DNA of 64,000 nucleotides from assembly GCF_019278525.1 (NCBI RefSeq), contig NZ_CP058986.1, forward strand, positions 1,584,001-1,648,000, given 5' to 3'. The translations under genes were made by a program, and so were the position numbers. The stretch comes from Polaribacter sp. HaHaR_3_91 (GTDB lineage Bacteria; Bacteroidota; Bacteroidia; Flavobacteriales; Flavobacteriaceae). Under the pieces are notes generated by a model. That model did not search any database, was not told where the DNA came from, and worked only from the letters and a program-made list of their open reading frames with translations. Positions 1 through 9,642 of the stretch are shown here, in pieces. Numbering within the stretch: the stretch's first letter is position 1; each line of letters opens with the position of its first letter.

Positions 1-2
1 TC

Positions 3-896
3 TTTGGCAAACTAACCAAAGCTGTTGCAGGTAAATCTAAGGTAGATGATGCTGTTTTAGACAATCTAGAAGAAATATTAGTAGCTTCTGATGTTGGTGT
101 AGGTACAACGCTTAAAGTTATTGAAAGAATAGAAGATAGAGTTGCCAAAGACAAATATGTTGGTACAGATGAATTAAATAGAATTCTACGTGAGGAAATT
201 GCAGGCTTACTTTCTGAAACCAATATTGGTAACGAAACTGAATTTGTAATTCCGGAAATCCCTAAAGACAAGGACGGTAATAAAATGCCTTATGTTTTAA
301 TGGTAGTTGGTGTAAATGGAGTTGGTAAAACAACTACTATTGGTAAATTAGCCGCACAATTTAAAAAGCAAGGATTAAAAGTTGTTTTAGGTGCAGCAGA
401 TACTTTTAGGGCAGCAGCAATAGATCAATTACAAGTGTGGGCCGACAGAACAGGTGTACCAATTGTACGTCAAGAAATGGGATCTGATCCAGCTTCTGTA
501 GCTTTTGATACTTTAAAATCTGCAGTAAATCAAGATGCAGATGTTGTTATTATAGATACCGCTGGTCGTTTACATAATAAGATAAACCTAATGAATGAGT
601 TGACCAAGATAAAACGTGTTATGCAAAAAGTGGTAGCAGATTCTCCACATGATGTATTGCTAGTTTTAGATGGTTCTACTGGTCAGAATGCTTTTGAACA
701 AGCAAAGCAATTTACTTTAGCAACAGAAGTTACTTCTTTAGCAGTTACTAAATTAGATGGTACAGCAAAAGGTGGAGTTGTTATTGGTATTTCAGATCAG
801 TTTAAAATTCCTGTAAAATATATTGGAGTAGGAGAAGGAATTGATGATTTACAAGTGTTTAATAAACATGAATTTGTAGATTCATTTTTTAAATAA
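3..896 (+). CDS. ftsY: Signal recognition particle receptor FtsY (5' end missing)
   Basis: SRP receptor GTPase that docks ribosome-SRP complexes at the inner membrane for co-translational insertion. The reading frame is open from the first bases of the window, so the N-terminus lies outside; 297 residues are visible. In order they show the helical N domain, a P-loop GVNGVGKTT at about residue 102, DTFRAAA, DTAGR, TKLDG and the C-terminal GVGEGIDDL, which together are diagnostic of the SRP-GTPase NG domain. The FtsY-type ending (DDLQVFNKHEFVDSFF) separates it from Ffh, which would continue into an M domain. It faces a minus-strand cysteine synthase gene and shares a bidirectional terminator with it. 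Confidence 0.97.
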   Translation, partial: FGKLTKAVAGKSKVDDAVLDNLEEILVASDVGVGTTLKVIERIEDRVAKDKYVGTDELNRILREEIAGLLSETNIGNETEFVIPEIPKDKDGNKMPYVLMVVGVNGVGKTTTIGKLAAQFKKQGLKVVLGAADTFRAAAIDQLQVWADRTGVPIVRQEMGSDPASVAFDTLKSAVNQDADVVIIDTAGRLHNKINLMNELTKIKRVMQKVVADSPHDVLLVLDGSTGQNAFEQAKQFTLATEVTSLAVTKLDGTAKGGVVIGISDQFKIPVKYIGVGEGIDDLQVFNKHEFVDSFFK

Positions 897-952
897 ACCA
901 ATCTTATTTTATTTTATAAAAATCTGAAATAAATTCAGATAGACAAAAAAAG

Positions 953-978
953 AAGCCTCACAAATTGTGAGGCTTTTT
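953..978. terminator. Bidirectional terminator between ftsY and cysteine synthase
   Basis: Perfect 9-bp stem (953-961 with 967-975) around a 5-base loop. A T run follows on the plus strand and an A run precedes it (a T run in minus-strand RNA), so it can end both converging transcripts. Confidence 0.85.
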
Positions 979-1003
979 CTATGATTATACTTTTTGTAAA
1001 TTA

Positions 1004-1918
1004 TTATTCTGTTAAAAGACCTTCTACAGAAAGATAACGTTCTCCAGTATCATAATTCATGGTTAATATAACTTCTTCACCTTTTAAGGTTGCTAACTGT
1101 TTTCTAACAGCCGCTAAAGAGGCTCCTGTAGAAATACCTACTAAGATTCCTTCTGTTTTTGCAATGTTTTTAACTTCTGCAAATGCTTCTTCATTCGTTA
1201 TTTTAACAGCACCATCAATTATGTCTTTATTGAATGTTTCAGGAAAGAAGCCTGGTCCAATTCCTTGTAATTTATGAGGTCCTGGTTCGCCTCCAGAAAT
1301 AATAGAAGATCCTGTAGGTTCCACTGCCAATACTTTTATACTCGGATATTTTTCTTTTAAAACCTCTGCCATACCTGTAATATGTCCGCCAGTTCCAACA
1401 CCAGTAATTAAATAATCTAAACCTTCAGGAAAGTCGTTTACTACTTCTTGAGCAGTAGTTTTATGATGGATTTCTGGGTTTGCAGGATTTGTAAATTGCG
1501 ATGGCATCCACGCATTTTTATTTTCAGCGACCATTTCGTGCGCCTTTGCGATAGTACCTCCTAAACCAAGTTCTTTAGGGGTAAGTACTAAATTAGCTCC
1601 GTAAGCTTTCATTAAAGCACGTCTTTCTACGGACATAGATTCTGGCATCACTAAAGTAAGCTTCAAGTTTTTTACAGCAGCTACCATTGCTAAACCAACA
1701 CCAGTATTACCAGAGGTTGGTTCTATAATTTCTGTATCTTTATTTATTAGGTTCTTGCTTTCAGCATCTTCAATCATTGCCAATGCAATTCTATCCTTAA
1801 TACTTCCACCTGGGTTTGCTTTTTCTAGTTTCATCCAAACATTTGCATTTGGAAATAATTTTGCCAATCGTACAACCGGTGTGTTACCGATACCTTCTAA
1901 TATATTATTGATTTTCAT
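1004..1918 (-). CDS. cysK: Cysteine synthase (O-acetylserine sulfhydrylase), CysK/CysM family
   Basis: PLP enzyme making L-cysteine from O-acetylserine and sulfide in the cytoplasm. The 304-residue protein has NPGGSIKDR with the PLP lysine near residue 41, the substrate loop PTSGNTG at 67-73, the phosphate-binding GVGTGGH near 173-179 and a C-terminal DTGERYLS, all in the usual family order and length. The ATG at 1918 gives a full N-terminus ([14 protein letters not shown]). It stands alone, convergent with ftsY. CysK and CysM cannot be told apart confidently by eye, so the symbol is provisional. Confidence 0.9.
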   Translation of the reverse strand: MKINNILEGIGNTPVVRLAKLFPNANVWMKLEKANPGGSIKDRIALAMIEDAESKNLINKDTEIIEPTSGNTGVGLAMVAAVKNLKLTLVMPESMSVERRALMKAYGANLVLTPKELGLGGTIAKAHEMVAENKNAWMPSQFTNPANPEIHHKTTAQEVVNDFPEGLDYLITGVGTGGHITGMAEVLKEKYPSIKVLAVEPTGSSIISGGEPGPHKLQGIGPGFFPETFNKDIIDGAVKITNEEAFAEVKNIAKTEGILVGISTGASLAAVRKQLATLKGEEVILTMNYDTGERYLSVEGLLTE

Positions 1919-2114
1919 GAAAATTTTATATTTAGTTTGTATTGTTATTTCTTAGAGTACTAAGTTAGAAAATTCAGTTAAAATAGCCTTAGTATTAATC
2001 CTAATTTAATCCTAAATTAGAAATAGGAGTTTTAACATTTCTTAAAAAGTATGGTGTTTTATAGAATTCCTTAAATGGACTAAAGTAAGTTGCTTGTAAA
2101 GTTATATCATAAAA

Positions 2115-2140
2115 AAAAGCCCCACAAATGTGAGGCTTTT
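2115..2140 (-). terminator. Terminator of the first M1 peptidase gene
   Basis: Nine-bp stem (2118-2126 with 2129-2137). Its one mismatch on the plus strand becomes a G-U pair in minus-strand RNA, and it is followed by eight U in that orientation, so it serves the gene ending at 2166. Confidence 0.8.
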
Positions 2141-2165
2141 TATATGAGAATAAGTAATCAGTTAC

Positions 2166-4367
2166 TTATTGATTTACTTTACTTTTAAATTTATCAAACT
2201 CATTAGATTCTTTTTTAGGCCAGCTATTGTTAGAAGTATCTACATCTGCTGTTTCAAAATCTGGATCTACAGTTATGCTTGTAATTTCTTTGGTAGAAGA
2301 AAAAACTCTTTTAGCACTAGTGTCATTTTTCATCCAAATCTGTGCCGGAAATGTTTGTTTATCAGTAGTTCCATCTGCATAGGTTAATCCTACAATAATT
2401 GGCATTACTAAACCTCCTGGTTTTTCAAATTCTACTGCATATAAATAAGAAGGAACTTCTTTGCCATTTGTGTGAGCATCCATTGCTTTTGCATTGGCAT
2501 CTTCTTTTTTATCTGTGATGTAAACTAATTCTCCTAAACCATCAAAATATTGCTTGTATTGTTCTTTTAACTTTGTAACTCTTTCATTAGGTTTGTCTGT
2601 TAAATATAAAGGTTTTACTTCTTTAATACCGATGTCTGTTACATCTGTAGTATAGAACCAACCTCTCCAAAACCAATCTAAATCCATCGCAGAAGCATCT
2701 TCCATTGTTCTAAAAAAATCAGAAGGTGTTGGGTGTTTAAACATCCATCTTTGCGAGTAGGTTCTAAATGCGTGGTCAAATAATTCTGGTCCCATAATAG
2801 TTGTACGCAAAATGTATAAAGCCGCTGCAGGTTTTGTGTATGCGTTTGGTCCAAATTGTTTTACGTAATCTCCTTGAGACATAATAGGGGAGATATTACT
2901 TTGGTCTCCGCCCATGTATCTTGTTATTTCTTTAGCTGGATTTTTTGAAAACAAATCATAATCATAAGAAAACTCTGCTAATATTTCTACAAAAGAGTTT
3001 AAACCTTCATCCATCCAAGTCCATTGTCTTTCATCAGAATTTACAATCATCGGGAAAAAGTTATGACCTACTTCGTGAACAATTACTCCAATCATTCCTT
3101 TTTTCGTTCTATCAGAATAGGTTCCATCAGGATTAGGACGACCAAAGTTGAAACAAATCATTGGGTATTCCATTCCTTGTCTTTCTGAGTGTACAGAAAT
3201 TGCTTTAGAATATGGGTAGTCAAACGTTAATTTAGAATATTCTATTAAAGTGTGTGCAACTGCTCTTGTAGAGTGCTCTTCCCATAAAGGATTTCCTTCT
3301 TTAGGATATAAAGAAACCGCCATTACGGTTTTACCATTTATGTTGGTAGCCATGGCATCCCAAATATATTTTCTAGAGGATGCGAAAGCGAAATCTCTAA
3401 CTTTTTCAGCTTTAAATGTCCAAGTTTTTGTTTTGGTAGCACGCCCTTTTTCTGCTTCTTCAGCTTCGGCTTGTGTAACAATCATTACTGGGTTATCAAA
3501 AGTTTTTCTTGCTTTTTCCCAACGATTACGTTGTGTCTTCGTTAAGACATTTTTTTCGTTCTGTAAATCACCAGTTGCATCTACAATATGATCAGCAGGT
3601 ACCGTTATGTTTACTTCATAGTCTCCAAACTCTAAAGCAAATTCACTACGACCCCAGAATTGCATATTTTGCCATCCTTCTACATTGTTATATACCGCTA
3701 ATCTTGGAAAGAATTGTGCAATAGTATAGTTGTTGTTTCCGTCAGGGAAAGTTTCTAAACCAGAACGTCCACCATCTTTATTAATATCGTTGATTTTATA
3801 ATTCCATTTAATGCTAAATTTAAAAGTATCTCCAGACGCTAATGGTTTAGGTAAATTAATACGCATCATGGTTCTGTTGATAAAGTGTGATAAAGGTTTA
3901 CCATTACTTTCTACTTCTTCAATATTAAAACCAAAACCTTTCCCTTCATTCATAAAGTCTTTTTGGAAATTTTCTGGAGTTATAAAAGGAGTTGCTCCAG
4001 TAGATTGAGCTAAAGGTGTTTTAGAATCATCTGCTCTCATGTTTTGATCTAACTGTACCCATAAATACTCTAATTGATCCTTAGAGTTATTGTGATACGT
4101 AATTGTTTCATCTCCATAAATTTTGTTAGTGCTTTCTTCTAAACGAATGTCCATTACATAATCAACTTTTTGTTGCGTGTATTGACTTCCTGGTGCACCA
4201 GAAGCAGCATGTTGATCATTAGGAGTTGCCAAAACATCTTTTAGTTGTCTAAACTTGTTTTGGTCTGTGTGCCCTTGTAGGGTTTTACTTTCTTCTTTTT
4301 TTTCTTGTGCAAAAGTACCTGCAGCAACAAAAAATAAAGAAAATACGAATAAAGTGAATTTTTTCAT
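2166..4367 (-). CDS. Secreted M1 family zinc metallopeptidase, copy 1
   Basis: Gluzincin aminopeptidase-like protein of 733 residues. A signal peptide (MKKFTLFVFSLFFVAAGTFA) precedes a long beta-rich N-terminal part, the GMEYP substrate-binding motif at 398-402 and the zinc site HEVGH at 431-435, with E454 as third ligand after exactly 18 residues (HEXXH-X18-E). The N-terminus QGHTDQNKFRQLKDVLATPN is shared with the neighbour at 4503-6623. No T9SS sorting domain is seen, so a periplasmic or outer-membrane-associated location is inferred. It has its own terminator and is separated from the upstream paralogue by another terminator. Probable role: trimming imported peptides for nutrition. The true substrate is unknown. 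Confidence 0.93.
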   Translation of the reverse strand: MKKFTLFVFSLFFVAAGTFAQEKKEESKTLQGHTDQNKFRQLKDVLATPNDQHAASGAPGSQYTQQKVDYVMDIRLEESTNKIYGDETITYHNNSKDQLEYLWVQLDQNMRADDSKTPLAQSTGATPFITPENFQKDFMNEGKGFGFNIEEVESNGKPLSHFINRTMMRINLPKPLASGDTFKFSIKWNYKINDINKDGGRSGLETFPDGNNNYTIAQFFPRLAVYNNVEGWQNMQFWGRSEFALEFGDYEVNITVPADHIVDATGDLQNEKNVLTKTQRNRWEKARKTFDNPVMIVTQAEAEEAEKGRATKTKTWTFKAEKVRDFAFASSRKYIWDAMATNINGKTVMAVSLYPKEGNPLWEEHSTRAVAHTLIEYSKLTFDYPYSKAISVHSERQGMEYPMICFNFGRPNPDGTYSDRTKKGMIGVIVHEVGHNFFPMIVNSDERQWTWMDEGLNSFVEILAEFSYDYDLFSKNPAKEITRYMGGDQSNISPIMSQGDYVKQFGPNAYTKPAAALYILRTTIMGPELFDHAFRTYSQRWMFKHPTPSDFFRTMEDASAMDLDWFWRGWFYTTDVTDIGIKEVKPLYLTDKPNERVTKLKEQYKQYFDGLGELVYITDKKEDANAKAMDAHTNGKEVPSYLYAVEFEKPGGLVMPIIVGLTYADGTTDKQTFPAQIWMKNDTSAKRVFSSTKEITSITVDPDFETADVDTSNNSWPKKESNEFDKFKSKVNQ

Positions 4368-4460
4368 TTGAGTTATTTGAATTAAAAGTGAGCTAAACTA
4401 TGAATATTGTTGGATATTTGTTAAAAAAAGTTAAAACTTTAACAAATTTTTATAAAAAAA

Positions 4461-4486
4461 AGCGATATGTTGTCATATCGCTTTTA
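4461..4486 (-). terminator. Terminator of the second M1 peptidase gene
   Basis: Perfect 9-bp stem (4461-4469 with 4474-4482) around a TTGT loop. A run of A on the plus-strand left side is the U tract for minus-strand transcripts ending at 4503. Confidence 0.85.
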
Positions 4487-4502
4487 ATTATTTATCTTTT
4501 TG

Positions 4503-6623
4503 TTATCCTTTTATTTTACTTTTAAATTTATCAAACTTATTGTTTGTTTCTTTTGGCCAGCTATTGTTACTTGTATCTACATCGGCAGTTTCTAGCTCTG
4601 GGTCTATTACAATACTTTCTATTTGTTTCGATGAAGAAAAAACTTTTGTTATTTCAGCATCATCATATCTCCAAATTTGTGCAGGATATGTTTTCTTTTC
4701 TTTAGTACCATCTTTATAATTGAACTCTACTATAATTGGCATCACTAAACCACCAGGTTTATTATAGGTAATTTCATAATGATATTTACCATGTGTATTA
4801 GAAAAACCTAAACCTTCTGTAGTATCTTCGGTAAACTCTACACTATCATTATCTGTTTTTGTGTAAAATTTCTTCACACCTTTAATACCTATATCTGTTA
4901 CATCAGTTGTATAAAACCAACCTCTCCAAAACCAATCTAAATCTACACCAGAAGCATCTTCCATTGTTCTAAAGAAATCAGCAGGAGTTGGGTGTTTAAA
5001 CATCCATCTTTGAGAATACGTTCTAAATGCGTGATCAAATAATTCATGTCCCATTATAGTTTCTCTTAAAATCCATAGCGCAGTTGCTGGTTTACCGTAG
5101 GCATTATTTCCAAATTCATAAACATTATCTCCTTTAGACATAATTGGAGAAATTTTAGATTGATCTCCGCTCATATAACGTACAATGTTTTTAGGCAAAC
5201 CTCTACTTAGTGGATAATCTTTTTCATAAGCCATCATAGCTAACATTTGTACATAAGAGTTTAAACCTTCATCCATCCATGTCCATTGTCTTTCATCAGA
5301 ATTTACAATCATCGGAAAGAAATTATGTCCAACTTCGTGAATTGTCACACCAATAGTTCTGTATTTTTGTCTATCAGAATAACCACCATCTGGTAAATCT
5401 GGTCTTCCAGGATTAAAACAAATTTGTGGATATTCCATACCCATTTGTCCGTCTACAGAAATTGCCTTGTGATATGGGTAATCAAAAGTATATTTAGAAT
5501 ATGTTTTTAAAGTTTGTACAACTGCTCTTGTAGAGTGATCTCCATATAAAGGATTTGCTTCTTTAGAGTATAAAGAATAAGCCATTACAGTTCTACCATT
5601 AATATCTACTGCCATTGCATCCCAAATAAATTTTCTAGAGGTTGCAAATGCATAATCTCTTACATTTTCAGCATAAAATTTCCAAGTTTTTGTTTTCTTA
5701 GATTTTGTTTTTTCAATTTTTGTAGCTTCTTTTTGAGTACGGATTATAATAGGGTCATCAAAAGAAGTTTTTGCTTTTTCTAATCTTTTTAATTCAGTCT
5801 TGGTTAAAACTTCACTTTCATTCTTTAAAACTCCAGTTGCACCTAACATGTGATCGTCTGGTGTAGTAATATTTACGGTGTAATCTCCAAACTCTAAGGC
5901 AAATTCAGATCTACCCCAAAATTGGTCATTTTGCCAACCTTCTACATTATCATAAACACATAATCTTGGAAAGAATTGAGCAATTACATAATTTTTGTTT
6001 TCGTTTTCTTCAAAATATTCATAACCAGATCTACCTCCTTGAGTTCTATGGTTATTAATGTTATACCACCATTCTATTTTAAACTTATAAGTTTCTCCTG
6101 ATGCTAATGGTTCAGCTAAATTAATACGCATCATTGTTTGATTGATCGTATAAGATAATTTTGCACCATCATTTGTTGTTACACTAGTAATTTTAAAACC
6201 ACCATCAAAAGCTTCTTCAGGATAAGCTCTATCAAAACGAGCTTTGCTAAGTTTAGTAGGTACTTTACTAGATTGAATATCTGGAGTTTTAGAATCTGCA
6301 GCTCTCATATTTTGGTCTAATTGTACCCATAAATATGTTAATTCGTCTGCAGAGTTGTTGTGGTATGTAATGGTTTCTGCACCTGTAATTCTGCTTTTTT
6401 CATCATCTAAAACAATGTCCATTACGTAATCTACCTTCTGTTGTGTGTAGTTTTTACCTGGCGCTCCAGAAGCAGTTCTTTGCTCATTAGGGGTTGCTAA
6501 CACATCTTTAAGCTGTCTAAACTTGTTTTGGTTTGTGTGACCTTGTTTTGTGGTTGTTTCTTGGCCAAAAACAGCTGATCCAACAAAAAATACACTTAAT
6601 AGTAAGAATGTAATTTTTTTCAT
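4503..6623 (-). CDS. Secreted M1 family zinc metallopeptidase, copy 2
   Basis: Tandem paralogue of the gene at 2166-4367, 706 residues. It has a signal peptide (MKKITFLLLSVFFVGSAVFG), GMEYP at 395-399, HEVGH at 429-433 and E452 as third zinc ligand. Long blocks are identical to copy 1 around the active site (NFFPMIVNSDERQWTWMDEG) and at the C-terminus (ETADVDTSNNSWPK). The spacer segments near residues 110-160 and 580-620 diverge, which suggests an old duplication under functional constraint with altered specificity. It lies 61 bp downstream of the DUF6702-like gene and is probably co-transcribed with it. Confidence 0.93.
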   Translation of the reverse strand: MKKITFLLLSVFFVGSAVFGQETTTKQGHTNQNKFRQLKDVLATPNEQRTASGAPGKNYTQQKVDYVMDIVLDDEKSRITGAETITYHNNSADELTYLWVQLDQNMRAADSKTPDIQSSKVPTKLSKARFDRAYPEEAFDGGFKITSVTTNDGAKLSYTINQTMMRINLAEPLASGETYKFKIEWWYNINNHRTQGGRSGYEYFEENENKNYVIAQFFPRLCVYDNVEGWQNDQFWGRSEFALEFGDYTVNITTPDDHMLGATGVLKNESEVLTKTELKRLEKAKTSFDDPIIIRTQKEATKIEKTKSKKTKTWKFYAENVRDYAFATSRKFIWDAMAVDINGRTVMAYSLYSKEANPLYGDHSTRAVVQTLKTYSKYTFDYPYHKAISVDGQMGMEYPQICFNPGRPDLPDGGYSDRQKYRTIGVTIHEVGHNFFPMIVNSDERQWTWMDEGLNSYVQMLAMMAYEKDYPLSRGLPKNIVRYMSGDQSKISPIMSKGDNVYEFGNNAYGKPATALWILRETIMGHELFDHAFRTYSQRWMFKHPTPADFFRTMEDASGVDLDWFWRGWFYTTDVTDIGIKGVKKFYTKTDNDSVEFTEDTTEGLGFSNTHGKYHYEITYNKPGGLVMPIIVEFNYKDGTKEKKTYPAQIWRYDDAEITKVFSSSKQIESIVIDPELETADVDTSNNSWPKETNNKFDKFKSKIKG

Positions 6624-6684
6624 TTGTACTTGAATTGATTAGCGGTACAAATTAAGAATAAGTTAGAGAAAAAGTTAAAATGAG

Positions 6685-7182
6685 TTAAAATTTTAACAAA
6701 CCTTTATCATTCTTTGCGGTTAATAGAATACTTTTGTGCTTTTTGCCAACTTTACTCTTTATTAAATTTTCTTGTTGTGGAAAGTGTTTGGTTAAGATTT
6801 TATTGGTAACTTCTATGTTGTTAAGCTCTTTAACGTCTTCAATTTCTAAATAAAAATAGACCAAATCTCCATCATATTCTTTACCGATATAGTTAAAATT
6901 TCTAGGAACATCATTTACCTTTAAATGGAGTTTACTGTTTAAGTATTTAATAAAATAAACGTCGTTATCTTTTAGTTCTTCTTTTGTGGTAAGTTGTAAA
7001 TCAATATTGTAGTCTTTATTTAGGGCGAGTTCAATATCATCCATAAAAACATTGATTGTTATCTGAACAGCTTGCAATTCACTTCTATACTCAATTTGAG
7101 TGAGGCTCAAATAATACTTATGAGCGGAGAAGGATAGTAGGGGAATTATTAATAAAATTAAAATAGATTTTTTAGTATTCAT
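6685..7182 (-). CDS. DUF6702-like secreted protein
   Basis: A 165-residue protein with a signal peptide ending near SFSAHKYYLS and no further membrane segment. The opening HKYYLSLTQIEY and the beta-rich body (DGDLVYFYLEIEDV) are typical of the DUF6702 family, which in flavobacteria usually sits directly upstream of an M1 metallopeptidase gene, as it does here. Its biochemical role is unknown; an accessory or chaperone role for the peptidase is only an inference from context. The gene before it (stop at 7212) ends 29 bp upstream. Confidence 0.8.
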   Translation of the reverse strand: MNTKKSILILLIIPLLSFSAHKYYLSLTQIEYRSELQAVQITINVFMDDIELALNKDYNIDLQLTTKEELKDNDVYFIKYLNSKLHLKVNDVPRNFNYIGKEYDGDLVYFYLEIEDVKELNNIEVTNKILTKHFPQQENLIKSKVGKKHKSILLTAKNDKGLLKF

Positions 7183-7211
7183 GCTGGTTTTAAAATAATT
7201 ATTCTGCCAAT

Positions 7212-8003
7212 TTACTCTTTTTTTATGATTTGTAAATAAGGCATACTTTCTTTCTGAAAAATTTTGATGAGTTCTAAAATATTACCTTCTTTGTGAAGAC
7301 GTTCTATATCTAAAGGATTACAATAGTCTAGAAAATGAAAGTAATTGTCTTTCGGGATTTTTAATTCTTCAAAGAAAAATGGTTCACCAAGTTCAGATAG
7401 TATTTTATATGGAACTTCTTTTTTACGTTTTAACTCTTTGTTTAATAAACTCTCTTTATCTTTAAAAGGTATTACTACTTTAGCTCCAACACCACCAAAC
7501 ATTTGTGTAGGATCTGTTTCAACTTTTTGTGGTCTTACTCTTTTGTCTATATAATCATCTTCTTCAGCTCGTTTTAAATTCACGTTAGAAAAATCCATAA
7601 CCTTTCTTAATAAGGAGTCTCTTTTATCTGTAGGTACTTCCTTTAAATCAATTCCTAATCGTCCTGTTAAATTGTGTTTTTTTAGTTCGAATTCATCTAA
7701 AACATAAGTACTGGGTTTTAGTTTTATAATGATGAATTTATTGTTGATATTTTGTTTCGTCACATAAAACTTTCTTGTAACGTACTGTATCGATGAAATA
7801 CGTAATGAGTCTCCTTGCGAAACATATATTCTAAAAGTACCGTCATCCGAAGAAAAAGTACCTTGGTTTGTTTTTAGGTTGATAATATTTGCATTTTTAA
7901 TGATACCTAAAGAATCTATTACTTTTCCATTAATCAGTACTTGTTGCGCTAAAGAATTAGAGGCTAAAATGAATACATAAAGTTGAAGTAGTTTTATAAT
8001 CAT
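7212..8003 (-). CDS. Carboxypeptidase-regulatory-like secreted protein, paralogue A
   Basis: A 263-residue protein with a signal peptide, then a CarboxypepD_reg-like beta-sandwich (about residues 25-105) recognised by GKVIDSLG, NANIINLKTNQGTFSSDDG and a conserved VLDEFELKKH segment. The C-terminal half ends FFFEELKIPKDNYFHFLDYC and ESMPYLQIIKKE, blocks shared almost unchanged with paralogues B and C. No catalytic motif is visible. These domains often decorate outer-membrane proteins, but no barrel or plug domain follows here. It is third from last in a probable operon leading into the peptidase genes. Confidence 0.8.
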   Translation of the reverse strand: MIIKLLQLYVFILASNSLAQQVLINGKVIDSLGIIKNANIINLKTNQGTFSSDDGTFRIYVSQGDSLRISSIQYVTRKFYVTKQNINNKFIIIKLKPSTYVLDEFELKKHNLTGRLGIDLKEVPTDKRDSLLRKVMDFSNVNLKRAEEDDYIDKRVRPQKVETDPTQMFGGVGAKVVIPFKDKESLLNKELKRKKEVPYKILSELGEPFFFEELKIPKDNYFHFLDYCNPLDIERLHKEGNILELIKIFQKESMPYLQIIKKE

Positions 8004-8014
8004 AGAAAAATAAT

Positions 8015-8809
8015 TTATTCTTTTTTTATGATTTGTAAATAAGGCACACTTTCTTTCTTAAAAATTTTGATGAGTTCTAAAATCTTACCTTCTTTATGAA
8101 GGCGTTCTATGCCTAAAGGATTACAGTATTCTAGAAAATGAAAGTAATTGTCTTTCGGGATTTTTAATTCTTCAAAGAAAAATGGTGCACCAAGTTCTAT
8201 TAGTATTTTATCTGGAACTGCTTTTTTACGATTCAACTCTTTACGTAATAGTAGGTCTTTAAATTTAAAAGGAATTGATGCGCTGCCGCCACCACCACCA
8301 AAAGAATTTGCAACTGTGTTAACAATTGGAGGTTTCATTCTTATGTTTGCATCAATTCTTGTGTCTACGAGTTTAAAATTGACTTTAGAAAAATCTAAGT
8401 TTTTTTGTAATAAAGAATCTTTTCTATCTGTTGGTACCTCTTTTATATCGACACCTAACCTTCCTATTAAATGATGCTTTTTTAATTCAAATTCATCTAA
8501 AACAAACGTATTTGTACCCAATCTAATGGTAATAAATTTATTGTTGATAATCTCTTTGCTTATTCTTAGTTTTCTGGTAATATGCTGCACAGACGAAACT
8601 TGTAAAGAATCTCCTTCTTTAGCATAGATTCTAAACACTCCATCATCCGAAGAAAAAGTACCTTTATTAGTTTTTAGGTTGATGATGTTCACATTCTTGA
8701 CAGTACCCAAAGAGTCTACAACTTTACCTGAAATTAAGGTTTGCCTTTCTTGGGATAAAGAGGTGCATGTTACAAAAAATAATAAAAATTGAAGTAGATT
8801 TTTTTCCAT
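8015..8809 (-). CDS. Carboxypeptidase-regulatory-like secreted protein, paralogue B
   Basis: A 264-residue tandem paralogue of the genes on either side, 11 bp from each. It has a signal peptide, a CarboxypepD_reg-like domain (GKVVDSLGTVKNVNIINLKT, SSDDGVFRIY) and the shared C-terminal block FFFEELKIPKDNYFHFLEYC. The middle third differs from paralogue A: a glycine-rich SFGGGGGSASIPFK stands where A has FGGVGAKVVIPFK. This points to duplication followed by divergence of a linker. Function unknown. Confidence 0.8.
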   Translation of the reverse strand: MEKNLLQFLLFFVTCTSLSQERQTLISGKVVDSLGTVKNVNIINLKTNKGTFSSDDGVFRIYAKEGDSLQVSSVQHITRKLRISKEIINNKFITIRLGTNTFVLDEFELKKHHLIGRLGVDIKEVPTDRKDSLLQKNLDFSKVNFKLVDTRIDANIRMKPPIVNTVANSFGGGGGSASIPFKFKDLLLRKELNRKKAVPDKILIELGAPFFFEELKIPKDNYFHFLEYCNPLGIERLHKEGKILELIKIFKKESVPYLQIIKKE

Positions 8810-8820
8810 GCACAGCTGTT

Positions 8821-9633
8821 TTATTCTTCTTTTATGATTTCTAAATACGGAACACTTTCTTTCTGAAATATTTCTATAAGTTTTAAAACTTTATTTTCGT
8901 TATATATTTTATCGAGATCTAAATAATCACAATAATCTAAAAAATGATAATATTTTTCCTTAGGGATTTTTAATTTTTCAAAGAAAAAATCTTCACCAAG
9001 TTCTAGTAATATTTTGTTTCCCAATGCTTTTTTACGATCTAACTTTGCGTCTAGTAATTGTGTTTTTTCGAATTTTTTAGAAGAAAAAAGACTTCCAATT
9101 AGTCCAGCAGCATTAAGTCCTGAGTAAGAATTGGCAACGGTATTTACTACTTTAGATTTTGCTCTATCATTAGCATCAATTCTATGATCTTTTAACGAGA
9201 AGTCTACATTAGAAAAATCCATATTACTTTTTAATAAAGCGTATTTTTCTTCAGTAGGTATGCTTTTAACATCTACCGCCAATCTACCAATTAAGTCATG
9301 TCTTTTTAATTCGAATGCATCCAAAACATAGGTATTTGGTTTTAGTATAATAATAAGCGCTTTATTTTCTATAATTTGCGGAGTAATCTTTATCTTTTGT
9401 GTGATGTGTTGTATGGATGAAATTCTTAAAGTATCTCCTTTTTTAGCATAGATTTGAAAACGCCCAGAATCCGAAGAAAATGTACCTTGATTGGTATTTA
9501 GGTTGATAATATTTGCATTTTTTACAATGCCAAGAGAATCTAAAATTCTACTAGAAATTAACGTCCCATTATTTTGAGACAACGAGGGGAGTGTTATAAC
9601 AAATAAGAAAATAGTAAGTAGTTTTTTTTCCAT
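8821..9633 (-). CDS. Carboxypeptidase-regulatory-like secreted protein, paralogue C
   Basis: A 270-residue paralogue of the same family. It has a signal peptide, ILDSLGIVKNANIINLNT, SSDSGRFQIYAKKGDTLRIS, VLDAFELKRHDLIGRLAVDV and the C-terminal ESVPYLEIIKEE. It is more diverged than A and B are from each other and carries a short insert (SYSGLNAAGLIGSLFSSKK) in the central linker. It is flanked by gaps of about 10 bp, consistent with one transcript running from 10425 to 4503. Function unknown. Confidence 0.8.
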   Translation of the reverse strand: MEKKLLTIFLFVITLPSLSQNNGTLISSRILDSLGIVKNANIINLNTNQGTFSSDSGRFQIYAKKGDTLRISSIQHITQKIKITPQIIENKALIIILKPNTYVLDAFELKRHDLIGRLAVDVKSIPTEEKYALLKSNMDFSNVDFSLKDHRIDANDRAKSKVVNTVANSYSGLNAAGLIGSLFSSKKFEKTQLLDAKLDRKKALGNKILLELGEDFFFEKLKIPKEKYYHFLDYCDYLDLDKIYNENKVLKLIEIFQKESVPYLEIIKEE

Positions 9634-9642
9634 TCAATAGGG

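Noticed and set aside
8148..8474. Plus-strand 108-codon ORF inside the paralogue array
   Set aside because: It is antisense to paralogue B; a similar shadow occurs at the same place in paralogue A because the parent genes are paralogous.
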